NCBI RefSeq assembly: GCF_018860965.1
Contig: NZ_JAHKQF010000009.1
Location: forward strand, 310,001 to 374,000
From: Alteromonas sp. C1M14
GTDB taxonomy: Bacteria > Pseudomonadota > Gammaproteobacteria > Enterobacterales > Alteromonadaceae
Direction of reading: 5' to 3'
DNA: 64,000 bases
The position numbers were made by a program, and so were the translations under genes. Of the stretch, positions 56,850 to 64,000 are shown piece after piece (within the stretch, counting starts at the first letter, position 1; each line of letters begins with the position of its first letter). The notes under the pieces are model-generated. The model saw only the letters and a list, made by a program, of their open reading frames with translations, was not told where the DNA came from and made no database searches.

Positions 56850-58790
56850 TTATTTAAGAGATTTAGCGAGGAAATCCACTACTTTTTGATAATAACGAGC
56901 GCGGTTGTTTTCGTCATAAAAACCGTGGGTTTCTGTGCTTTCAACAAACCATTCATAGGGTTTTTGGGCCTTATCCATAGCCGCTTTTAAACGCTCGGCA
57001 TGCTCAAAAGGAACCCGACGATCTTTCTCGCCATGAGAAATCAATACCGGGCCTGCCAGCTTACTCACGTGATTTACAGGCGAAAAGGCGGCTAACTGAG
57101 CCTCATCATTACCGATGGCTTTATTTAAATATTTTTTCCCCCACAACAACTCTGGGATATCCCCTTCGCTGTACATCAGGTTTAAATCATAAACACCAGC
57201 GGTTGCCACGGCACACTTGAATAAATCCGGTGCTAGCTCTGCCGACATCACCGCTGAATAGCCACCAAAACTGGAGCCCATGATACATACCTTGCTAGGG
57301 TCGGTTTTACCTTGCTTGAGGATATAGCGGGTGCCATCAATAATGTCTTGTTGAATGGTATCGCCCCAATGCTTATAACCTGCCTTCTGATAGCTGTTGC
57401 CATAACCGCCTGAGCCACGATAATTCACTTGTAGCACGGCATAACCTTGGTTAGCCAGTAACTGCACTTCCCGATCAAAAGACCAATAATCCCGTACACC
57501 GTGGGGGCCGCCGTGAACCAAGGTAACCAGCGGTACTTTTTCATCCGCTTTTTGACCTACCGGATAAGTAATAAACCCGTGAATTGTCATGCCTTCTGAC
57601 GCTGCAAAAGAAATAGGAACAGATTCAGAAAAGGCGTTGATGTCAATGTGATCCATATTGGCAAACAATTGACTGATTTTATTTTTCTTCTTATCAAAAA
57701 GGTAATAGGTACCAGCATCAATGTCATTACTGGCGTAGATAACCCACAAACCGCCGTCTTCAGAACGGCTTACCAATGACACGCTATAACCAGGTAGGGT
57801 ACTGAGTAAACTTTTAAATATTTTCGCTTCTTCGCCGGCGCTATCGAAAACAAGATAGGCAGGACGTCCGTTATCAACACGAATGGCATACGCAGAAGAC
57901 TTGTCGGTGGTCACATTCACCTGAGTCAGAGAGACCACTTCATCGGTATAAATTTCTTTGCGTTCTCCGGTGGCGATATTCATTTTAAATAACCCAATTT
58001 TATCTTGGTTATAGTCATCAAAATAAATGGCCTGAGTGGCATCTTCGTTCATCGCTATGGGATGGAAGTTCTCGCCAAACTTCTCTGACACTTCTACCCA
58101 GTCGTCGGCCTGACGACGATAAATAAGGGTATCGCCGTTATTGTTAGTGCCCGTAGCCATCACTAGGTCACCGGCTTTATCAGTAAAGAAAGAGGCTTGT
58201 TGCGCCGGCGCGCGGGTAATTTGTCTGCGTAGGGTACCGCTGTAGATATCCAGTTTGTGTACAGAGGCAAACCGGTCGCCCCCTTTAGATTGGGGTTCAG
58301 AAGAAATCAGTATTTCTCGATCATTATCAGGTAACAAACTAATAATATGGGCCCAGCCCTTAGTTTGTTTTTTGCGCTGAATTTTTGTGCCCTTTTTCTC
58401 TGCAATGCTAACGCCATAGATAACCTCACCCAAGGATCCATCGTAGTTCACTGCATATAATTCGCCGTAAAAGGACGATTCAGCCTGCCAAGGGGCCCCT
58501 CGCCATATTTCAAAGACGATGCGCTCGTTATTACCCCAATAAAAATTCCCCACTTCACCATGGGCGCCTAAATTCAAGCCGCCTAACGTAGAGAAATCGT
58601 CCATGCTTAATACAAGTAAGCCCCGGCTACCGTCAACGAATACACCCATCGCCAACTTTGTGCCATCGGGTGACAGCTTTAAACCTTGGTAGGTAGAACT
58701 TTTTGCAATATCTTGGGAAGTAAACGAAGCAAAAGAGAAACATGAAAAGAATAAAAAGACACTAAGTGCCATCCATTGCCTTAATAACAT
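56850..58790 (-). CDS. Exported S9-family prolyl oligopeptidase-like peptidase
   Basis: A 646-residue protein with a signal peptide (WMALSVFLFFSCFSFASF). The N-terminal ~380 residues form a beta-propeller (repeated DGTKLAMGVFVDGSR-type blades); the alpha/beta hydrolase domain has the nucleophile GSSFGGYS (Ser507), the oxyanion LVHGGPHGVRDYW, Asp in SHGEKDRRVPF and His in STETHGFYDENN. This is the acylaminoacyl-peptidase/DPP subgroup that trims peptides, here in the periplasm or medium. ATG 58790 is preferred for its AGGA site 8 bases upstream; ATG 58799 is also possible. Confidence 0.92.
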   Translation of the reverse strand: MLLRQWMALSVFLFFSCFSFASFTSQDIAKSSTYQGLKLSPDGTKLAMGVFVDGSRGLLVLSMDDFSTLGGLNLGAHGEVGNFYWGNNERIVFEIWRGAPWQAESSFYGELYAVNYDGSLGEVIYGVSIAEKKGTKIQRKKQTKGWAHIISLLPDNDREILISSEPQSKGGDRFASVHKLDIYSGTLRRQITRAPAQQASFFTDKAGDLVMATGTNNNGDTLIYRRQADDWVEVSEKFGENFHPIAMNEDATQAIYFDDYNQDKIGLFKMNIATGERKEIYTDEVVSLTQVNVTTDKSSAYAIRVDNGRPAYLVFDSAGEEAKIFKSLLSTLPGYSVSLVSRSEDGGLWVIYASNDIDAGTYYLFDKKKNKISQLFANMDHIDINAFSESVPISFAASEGMTIHGFITYPVGQKADEKVPLVTLVHGGPHGVRDYWSFDREVQLLANQGYAVLQVNYRGSGGYGNSYQKAGYKHWGDTIQQDIIDGTRYILKQGKTDPSKVCIMGSSFGGYSAVMSAELAPDLFKCAVATAGVYDLNLMYSEGDIPELLWGKKYLNKAIGNDEAQLAAFSPVNHVSKLAGPVLISHGEKDRRVPFEHAERLKAAMDKAQKPYEWFVESTETHGFYDENNRARYYQKVVDFLAKSLK

Positions 58791-59055
58791 AAGATTCATC
58801 CTGAATATTTTGTAGAAAATCTATACAAACAATTAATTAAGTAAAACAAGCGTTCATTATTTTTTTCGCCATATTAATTGGTCAGAATCACTTTTTCAAA
58901 CTTTACTCATTTTTTACGATATTGTGGTTCTAAAAGACGGTGCCCCTTTGTTGTAGCAACGCATTCAGCCTAACTTACATGAATAAGCACTGACATTAGG
59001 CAAGGAACTGCGTAAACTAGAAACCATATTTGCGACAAAAAAATTGGCTTTGATT

Positions 59056-59919
59056 ATGATTTTTAGCATGACAGCATTCGCTCGTAGCGAAGTAAAAAAA
59101 GAATGGGGCACGGCAGTATGGGAAGTGCGCTCGGTTAACCAGCGTTTTTTAGAAACCTACTTTCGTTTACCCGAGCAGTTTCGCTCTTTAGAACCTGTGC
59201 TACGAGAACGCTTCCGAAAAAAACTGCAACGGGGAAAGGTAGAGTGCGCGCTACGCTTTAGCGCTAACGACGCTGCGGTAACCAAGCTAAATTTAAATGA
59301 AGCATTAGCAAAAGAAGTGATGCATGCTGCCGACTGGGTGCAATCTCATGGCCAATCAACCGGTGTAAACCCGTTAGATGTGCTTCGCTGGCCAGGCGTT
59401 ATTGCCGCTGAAGAAGCCGATATGGATACCATTCAAGGGGATATACTAGGTGCTTTTGACGACACCTTACGCCAATTTATTGAGGCAAGAGCCACCGAGG
59501 GTGATGCATTAAAATCGATGATTGAGCAACGCCTTGATGGCATCGAAAAAGAAGTCGCTTTTGTAATTGAAAAAATGCCAACCATTATGGAGTGGCAACG
59601 GGAAAAAATACAAACACGCTTTGAAGAAGCCAAGGTTGAACTCGATGCAGGCCGGTTTGAGCAAGAAATGGTAATGCTGGCTCAAAAAATTGATGTGGCC
59701 GAAGAACTAGATCGCCTTAAAGCCCATGTAAAAGAAACCCGAAATATCCTGAAAAAAGGCGGCGCTTGTGGCCGTCGACTAGACTTTATGATGCAGGAAT
59801 TTAACCGCGAGTCGAATACCTTAGGCTCAAAATCTATTAACAGTGAAATTACCCAATCGGCGGTTGAACTGAAGGTATTGATAGAGCAGATGAGAGAGCA
59901 GATCCAGAATATTGAGTAA
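59056..59919 (+). CDS. yicC: YicC family endoribonuclease-like protein
   Basis: A 287-residue protein, the length of E. coli YicC. The start MIFSMTAFARSEVKKEWGTA, then VRSVNQRFLETYFRLPEQFR, parallels E. coli; the C-terminal DUF1732 domain has GGACGRRLDFMMQEFNRESN, then GSKSINSEITQSAVELKVLI. E. coli YicC acts as an RNase affecting the RyhB small RNA and has been renamed RnaYC-like by some authors; the activity is from the literature. The E. coli orthologue is divergent from rph, as is roughly the case here with an S9 gene between. ATG 59056 matches the E. coli start; the TTG 59044 does not. Confidence 0.95.
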   Translation: MIFSMTAFARSEVKKEWGTAVWEVRSVNQRFLETYFRLPEQFRSLEPVLRERFRKKLQRGKVECALRFSANDAAVTKLNLNEALAKEVMHAADWVQSHGQSTGVNPLDVLRWPGVIAAEEADMDTIQGDILGAFDDTLRQFIEARATEGDALKSMIEQRLDGIEKEVAFVIEKMPTIMEWQREKIQTRFEEAKVELDAGRFEQEMVMLAQKIDVAEELDRLKAHVKETRNILKKGGACGRRLDFMMQEFNRESNTLGSKSINSEITQSAVELKVLIEQMREQIQNIE

Positions 59920-60086
59920 AATTTCACCGTCATCATTTAAAAGCGACCGGCCCTATTAAATAGAGCCGGTAGCAATCTAATACTCTTATCCTCTTTCGCT
60001 CCCATACCATCAACCTCACCTATATCGTTCTTTCTTTTCCATTCTATTACCAACAAAAAACTTCAAGAGGTACTGAAAAACTGCTC

Positions 60087-61043
60087 ATGACTAAAACCCA
60101 GCAAAAGATACTTGAAGCCGTGGGTGTTTTAAGTAGAAACCGACTTCGTTTTTCATCGTTTTCCAAAAAGCATACGCTTGATATCAACAAACATGTGGAT
60201 GAAATAAAAGTACCCGGCTTTGTGTGTGCTAAAGACAAGGGTTGCCTGGTTTTAGCAGAATCTTGGTTCCGAGAGAGGGGGATATATATTTCTTGGGGCA
60301 CACTGGGTGGCACTGTACTTTCCGGCTTTTTTTTGTACCTAACACTGGTAATGCCTTGGTTGTCTGATGCTCCAATTAATATTGGGGGCGTTGTTGCCCT
60401 GTGTTTTACGGCATGTATTGGCTTTTTGTTAGTTTACCCCCTGTTATTTGCAGCCAAGAACGAACTTAAGTTACAAGGCTTGCAGTATACTGTTTTTAAT
60501 TCTATCTCTAAGAACGTCCACTTTGTTAGCGACGTCGACTTCCAACCCAAAACCTGCCGCTGGGATGAGTGTACATTCTGTCTCGCCTATTCGGCTGGCG
60601 GTGTCGAGGGCTTTTATTACGAGTTAAAAGGCTACCTGTTTAACGAAGATGGTAGTGTTAAAGACAGCTTCTCCTTTGATGACTATCACTATATGGCCAC
60701 GAATAGTAATAGTTCACGGCAATGGATGATTAACGATCTTTCTGCTAGGTTCGAATATGTACGCCGCTTTATGGAAGAGGGTGCCGACTCGGTAGAACCT
60801 GTCACTGAGTTACTTGATTTGACGCCAAGCCTTTCTGAAACAGCACATCGGTTTCAGCCCAAGTCTAAGGCATCAGACGGTAAGAAGTTCCACCTTATCT
60901 ATTCAATAGTACGCACCATATTTCTGATCCCATTTAGCGTACAAGTCGTGGGGCACTATATCTTTTGTCGCTACTGCCACCTACCGCAGTGGCCACAAGG
61001 TGTGATCGATGAGTGTGGTGAAGAAGTTTTTCCCAAGCGGTAA
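60087..61043 (+). CDS. Membrane protein resembling DUF6708
   Basis: A 318-residue protein with two central helices (about residues 71-95, YISWGTLGGTVLSGFFLYLT, and 103-126, GGVVALCFTACIGFLLVYPL), a soluble beta-rich part, then a Cys-rich end. The run ESWFRERGIYISW before helix 1, RWDECTFCLAY in the soluble part, and IPFSVQVVGHYIFCRY then PQWPQGVIDECGEE at the C-terminus follow the pattern I know for DUF6708 proteins, which are often near type VI secretion effectors in other bacteria. No secretion genes are near. The label is tentative. The A/T-rich 167-base gap before it holds an 11-bp imperfect hairpin at 59946-59970. Confidence 0.68.
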   Translation: MTKTQQKILEAVGVLSRNRLRFSSFSKKHTLDINKHVDEIKVPGFVCAKDKGCLVLAESWFRERGIYISWGTLGGTVLSGFFLYLTLVMPWLSDAPINIGGVVALCFTACIGFLLVYPLLFAAKNELKLQGLQYTVFNSISKNVHFVSDVDFQPKTCRWDECTFCLAYSAGGVEGFYYELKGYLFNEDGSVKDSFSFDDYHYMATNSNSSRQWMINDLSARFEYVRRFMEEGADSVEPVTELLDLTPSLSETAHRFQPKSKASDGKKFHLIYSIVRTIFLIPFSVQVVGHYIFCRYCHLPQWPQGVIDECGEEVFPKR

Positions 61044-61124
61044 TCTTTACCCTTAATTTTATACATTGGGCTTTTATCAAAAACGCCCTCTTGTGGTATT
61101 CAATTATTTTCGGTTCGTGAATAT

Positions 61125-62267
61125 ATGCAAAAACCTAATCAACTTCTGTCTTCTCAATATAAAAAAACACCACGTTCAACAATACAAGACAACTTCATAG
61201 GCTGCTTAATCGGCGGGGCTATTGGTGATGCCTTTGGTGCACCCGTGGAGTTTATGTCACGAGAAAATATCCTTTCGAAACACGGTCACAAAGGCGTTAC
61301 CGAGTTTTTACCGGCCTATGGCAAAACCGGTGCTATCACCGACGATACACAAATGACCCTTTTTACCGCCGAAGGCTTACTACGGGCCCATGTTTGCAAC
61401 TCACAAAAAGGCAGTACCACTTGGTTAGGCTGCATTGGACACGCCTATCAGCGCTGGTTGCAAACCCAGTCCCATCCATCACCGGAATATTTAACCGTAA
61501 GTAACGATGGCCTACTTTGGCAAATCCACGATCTGCACGAACAACGTGCGCCAGGCAATACCTGTTTAAATGCTCTTAGCATGGCTGGGCAATTTGAAGA
61601 ATTTGCCTTAAACGACAGTAAAGGCTGTGGCGGCGTGATGCGGGTTGCCCCCATTGGCCTTTTTTGCTGGCGAGGGCAAGAGCAATTTAGTCTTGAAGAG
61701 TGCTTCAACCTTGCTAGTGATGCTGCTCAGCTTACCCACGGCCATCCCACAGGCTATTTGTCCGCCGGGGCTTTTGCCGCCATTATTTATCAAATTTTAC
61801 AGGGCGACACACTCAAAGAGGCCATTCATTGTGCCTTGTCTTTGTTGCAACAAAAACCCGATGCCGATGAAACCATTAGCGCTATACAAATGGCCTTGGC
61901 CCTATCGACAACAAAGAGTGAACATGCACTCGCCATTGCTGAGCTCGGGGAAGGCTGGGTGGCGGAAGAAGCGCTGGCCATTTCTCTTTACTGCACATTG
62001 GTTGCCAAGGATTTTAACCAGTTGATGAACATCTCGGTCACCCACGATGGTGATTCTGACTCTACCGGTGCCATATCAGGAAATTTATGGGGCGCAATTC
62101 ATGGCGTAGAAGGCATTGATAAATCACTAATAGAGCAAGTTGAACTTGGTGACACCATCTCCGACATGGCCAACGATTTGTTCGACTTTCCCACATGGAA
62201 TAGTGATCTCCAATCGTCGAAGGAAGAATTCAGCAGGTATATTGAGAAAAAATATCCTGGCCATTAA
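61125..62267 (+). CDS. ADP-ribosylglycohydrolase family protein
   Basis: A 380-residue all-helical enzyme. Metal-binding motifs of the DraG/ARH class are present: GDAFGAPVEF near residue 34, TDDTQMTLFTAEGLL (Thr72, Asp73, Asp74), and HDGDSDSTGAISGNLWGA (Asp308, Asp310, Asp312, Thr314). It hydrolyses ADP-ribose from a modified protein, nucleic acid or small molecule; the substrate is unknown. It begins about 80 bases after the DUF6708-like gene on the same strand and ends 32 bases before the convergent LysR gene. Confidence 0.9.
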   Translation: MQKPNQLLSSQYKKTPRSTIQDNFIGCLIGGAIGDAFGAPVEFMSRENILSKHGHKGVTEFLPAYGKTGAITDDTQMTLFTAEGLLRAHVCNSQKGSTTWLGCIGHAYQRWLQTQSHPSPEYLTVSNDGLLWQIHDLHEQRAPGNTCLNALSMAGQFEEFALNDSKGCGGVMRVAPIGLFCWRGQEQFSLEECFNLASDAAQLTHGHPTGYLSAGAFAAIIYQILQGDTLKEAIHCALSLLQQKPDADETISAIQMALALSTTKSEHALAIAELGEGWVAEEALAISLYCTLVAKDFNQLMNISVTHDGDSDSTGAISGNLWGAIHGVEGIDKSLIEQVELGDTISDMANDLFDFPTWNSDLQSSKEEFSRYIEKKYPGH

Positions 62268-62298
62268 GGCCATGAACGCCGTCACTTGGCATAAAAGA

Positions 62299-63225
62299 TT
62301 AGCGATGCGCAGAAAACCCAGCGGCATTCATTAGTGTACTAAGTTGTTCTGTTTGGTTATCACACCACTGTAACCAAGTATCTGCCGTCGAACTCGGCTG
62401 TTTAAGCCAGTGCATTTCTAATGACACATAAAGTGGCGTGGCCAACGGTATAAATGTGCAATGGGTGGTTTGTAAATTGCGTACACAACCAGGCACCAAG
62501 GCTACGCTATTCCCACTTGCGACATGAGTTAATAACGCCTGCATAGATATGGGCTCATCGTGTAAATCAGGTTCGATATTTTGTTTATAAAAAGCATTAG
62601 TTAAGGTATCAAAAAGGCTAGGCGCATGTGCTCTGGCAAATAGGGCTAACGGGAAAGAAGCGATATCATCAAGGGCTAAATGGGCATGCTGCGCAAGGGG
62701 GTGTTCTTGTGCGACCACAGCGTAAATAGGATCGTCACACAGGTGCTTTCTTTCCACCCGCCCATCATAGCCGCCGACTACTGGTCGAGAAAAACCAATA
62801 TCCAACATATTGTCGCTAAAGGCATTTAGTTGCTCGGCGGCAGTTAGCTCGTAAATTTTAATATCGATATTTGGTTCATCTTGCCGAAAATGCCTTAACA
62901 GTTGCGGCAGAAAATGGGCACAGGCTGAACTGACATAACCAATACGTAACACGCCTTTTTTTCCTGCTGCTATTAACTGGGTGTCAGTCTTAGCCGTCTC
63001 ACAATGAGAGATAATGGCTTTTGCATGGTTAAAAAAGGCCTCACCTGCCGCCGTTAATTTCACATTACGGGTGTTACGCTCAAATAAGCAAACGTCCAAC
63101 TCCCTTTCTAAGGTGGTGATGTGTCGGCTAACGGCACTTTGAACCGTGTGTAATTTTGCTGCCGCAACAGAAAAATTCCCGCAGCGCGCTACCGTGATAA
63201 ATGTTTTTAAATGCTTAAAATTCAC
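62299..63225 (-). CDS. LysR-family transcriptional regulator
   Basis: A 308-residue LysR protein with the helix-turn-helix FSVAAAKLHTVQSAVSRHIT and RELDVCLFERNTRNVKLTAA in residues 1-65, and a periplasmic-binding-like effector domain from about 90. The start is GTG 63225; no in-frame ATG precedes it before a stop. It is divergent from an MFS transporter gene, which it probably controls; a 9-bp direct repeat lies between them. The effector is unknown. Confidence 0.9.
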   Translation of the reverse strand: MNFKHLKTFITVARCGNFSVAAAKLHTVQSAVSRHITTLERELDVCLFERNTRNVKLTAAGEAFFNHAKAIISHCETAKTDTQLIAAGKKGVLRIGYVSSACAHFLPQLLRHFRQDEPNIDIKIYELTAAEQLNAFSDNMLDIGFSRPVVGGYDGRVERKHLCDDPIYAVVAQEHPLAQHAHLALDDIASFPLALFARAHAPSLFDTLTNAFYKQNIEPDLHDEPISMQALLTHVASGNSVALVPGCVRNLQTTHCTFIPLATPLYVSLEMHWLKQPSSTADTWLQWCDNQTEQLSTLMNAAGFSAHR

Positions 63226-63233
63226 ATCTATGC

Positions 63234-63272
63234 CATTTAAAGATTAATTGAAGCTATTTATATCATTTAAAG
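63234..63272. promoter_or_regulatory. Direct repeat in the LysR-MFS divergent promoter
   Basis: CATTTAAAG occurs at 63234-63242 and 63264-63272, 30 bp apart (about three turns), in the 100-base gap between the two divergent starts. It is a candidate regulator site; LysR operators are often spaced this way. No clear T-N11-A pair was fixed. Confidence 0.4.
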
Positions 63273-63325
63273 TATGAATTGCACACCCGTAGTATATGCA
63301 CACATTCATTTTCAATAAGCATCTA

Positions 63326-64000
63326 ATGACACTATCTAAAACCGGAGAAATCACCTTATTTTTGGCTGCAACCCTTACCATTATGGTGGGAACAGCTGTC
63401 GCACCAGGTCTTAGTAATATTGCTGAGGCTTTAGGCGTCACCGCCTACGCACCGTTACTAATCACGTTGCCTGCACTAGGTGCTATTCTTTTCGCGCCTA
63501 TATTCGGAAAATGTATTGATGGTTTAGGTCCTCGCAAAACTTTGCTCATATGTTTATTTGGGTATTTTATTATGGGTGCAGGTGGCGCATTGCTATATGG
63601 TCCATTTCCCATCGCGTTAGATCGCATTTTATTGGGTGGGTTTGCGGCTGGTATTATGGCGGCAGGCACGGCAGAAATTTCTTGTTGGTACACAGGCAAA
63701 GCCCGCCTAAACATGATTGCAAAACAAGGAATGGCAATTGAGTTAGGCGGTGTTATTTTTCTTTTTATCAGTGGCCTGTTAAGTGAACTTGCCTGGCATG
63801 GTCCATTTATGCTTTATTTTTTAGGGCTTATCTGCGCGATTATGTGTTTGCTGTTTATTCCCTCCAACAACATAAAACAACCCCAATCAAAGACAAAACC
63901 CCAGATACCTAAAAACACCATGGGGCCCATTATGATGTGTACGTTTTTCGCGATGATCCTGTTTTTTAGTATCATCATTAGCTTACCTGGTCATTTGACA
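63326..64000 (+). CDS. MFS transporter, N-terminal part (3' end outside window)
   Basis: The frame is open from ATG 63326 to the end of the window, giving 225 residues without a stop. Six to seven hydrophobic helices are seen. The MFS motif A region between helices 2 and 3 reads FGKCIDGLGPRKTLL, and GRxLLGGF-type sequence follows (LDRILLGGFAAGIMAAG). The first helix region reads LAATLTIMVGTAVAPGLSNI. This is the DHA1-type drug or metabolite exporter layout. The substrate is unknown. Divergent LysR gene upstream is its likely regulator. Confidence 0.85.
   Translation, partial: MTLSKTGEITLFLAATLTIMVGTAVAPGLSNIAEALGVTAYAPLLITLPALGAILFAPIFGKCIDGLGPRKTLLICLFGYFIMGAGGALLYGPFPIALDRILLGGFAAGIMAAGTAEISCWYTGKARLNMIAKQGMAIELGGVIFLFISGLLSELAWHGPFMLYFLGLICAIMCLLFIPSNNIKQPQSKTKPQIPKNTMGPIMMCTFFAMILFFSIIISLPGHLT

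Noticed and set aside
59946..59970. Hairpin ACCGGC...GCCGGT after yicC as a terminator
   Set aside because: The 11-bp stem has a mismatch and no T-run follows on the plus strand, so I did not call it a terminator.
1..64000. CRISPR arrays, tRNA or rRNA genes, insertion sequences, prophage
   Set aside because: No regularly spaced repeats, tRNA cloverleaf blocks, transposase or phage genes were seen on reading both strands.

Overview
The window is ordinary chromosome of a marine-type gammaproteobacterium of the order Alteromonadales (Alteromonas and relatives). The reasons are the protein sequences themselves (NfuA, LexA, IlvY, YicC and TamAB-like proteins close to their enterobacterial orthologues but plainly diverged), the TonB-dependent receptor next to an UxuR-like regulator, the secreted M1, M14 and S9 peptidases, and the aa3-type cytochrome oxidase operon. 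The G+C content looks to be in the mid-40s percent by eye. I saw no rRNA, tRNA, CRISPR array, insertion sequence or prophage, and gene density is high throughout.

Layout. 1-1700: the end of a TonB-dependent receptor gene and a convergent GntR/FadR-family regulator with repeated TTGGTAA sites upstream. 1756-10544: tex, a small operon pairing a rod/hook-like mini-protein with an SprA-type putative metallopeptidase, then bioH, comF, an M14 carboxypeptidase and nfuA. This keeps the E. coli tex-bioH-comF-nfuA order with insertions. 10516-13558: DinF-type MATE transporter, polysaccharide deacetylase and GNAT acetyltransferase. 13564-21923: a complete cytochrome c oxidase operon on the minus strand (coxB, coxA, ctaG, coxC, SURF1, an unknown protein, ctaA, ctaB/cyoE, SCO1), with one DUF2909 gene pointing the other way. 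22308-26991: lexA with two SOS boxes, a membrane-associated methyltransferase, a DUF2177 protein and plsB. 27054-36516: branched-chain amino acid genes (ilvA, ilvD, ilvE on the minus strand; ilvY and ilvC divergent), with a TRIC-family channel and comM between them. 36679-43646: Bcr/CflA-type MFS exporter, then tamA-tamB. 43689-48285: a large unknown membrane protein, a 2-hydroxyacid dehydrogenase with a thioesterase, and proB. 48487-54525: M1 peptidase with a DUF6702 partner, then DUF6482-like, DUF3014, DUF1285 and YqaA/DedA proteins. 54615-59919: a small unknown protein, rph-pyrE-tusA, an S9 peptidase and divergent yicC. 60087-64000: a DUF6708-like membrane protein, an ADP-ribosylglycohydrolase, a LysR regulator and the start of an MFS transporter.

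How the genes work together. The cox cluster holds structural subunits I, II and III plus copper (CtaG, SCO1) and heme A (CtaA, CtaB) maturation. Subunit II carries a fused cytochrome c domain. The ilv block covers threonine deamination, dihydroxyacid dehydration, transamination and ketol-acid reductoisomerization; acetolactate synthase (ilvGM or ilvBN) must lie elsewhere. nfuA has a near-perfect IscR type-1 site over its probable promoter, so Fe-S carrier synthesis is probably iron-sulfur regulated.

No single undescribed system stands out with strong evidence. The best candidates for unexplained biology are the rod-like mini-protein/SprA operon (4173-5335), the DUF6708-like/ADP-ribosylglycohydrolase pair (60087-62267), the 628-residue membrane protein (43689-45575), and the conserved-looking but unnamed protein inside the cytochrome oxidase operon (16114-16671).
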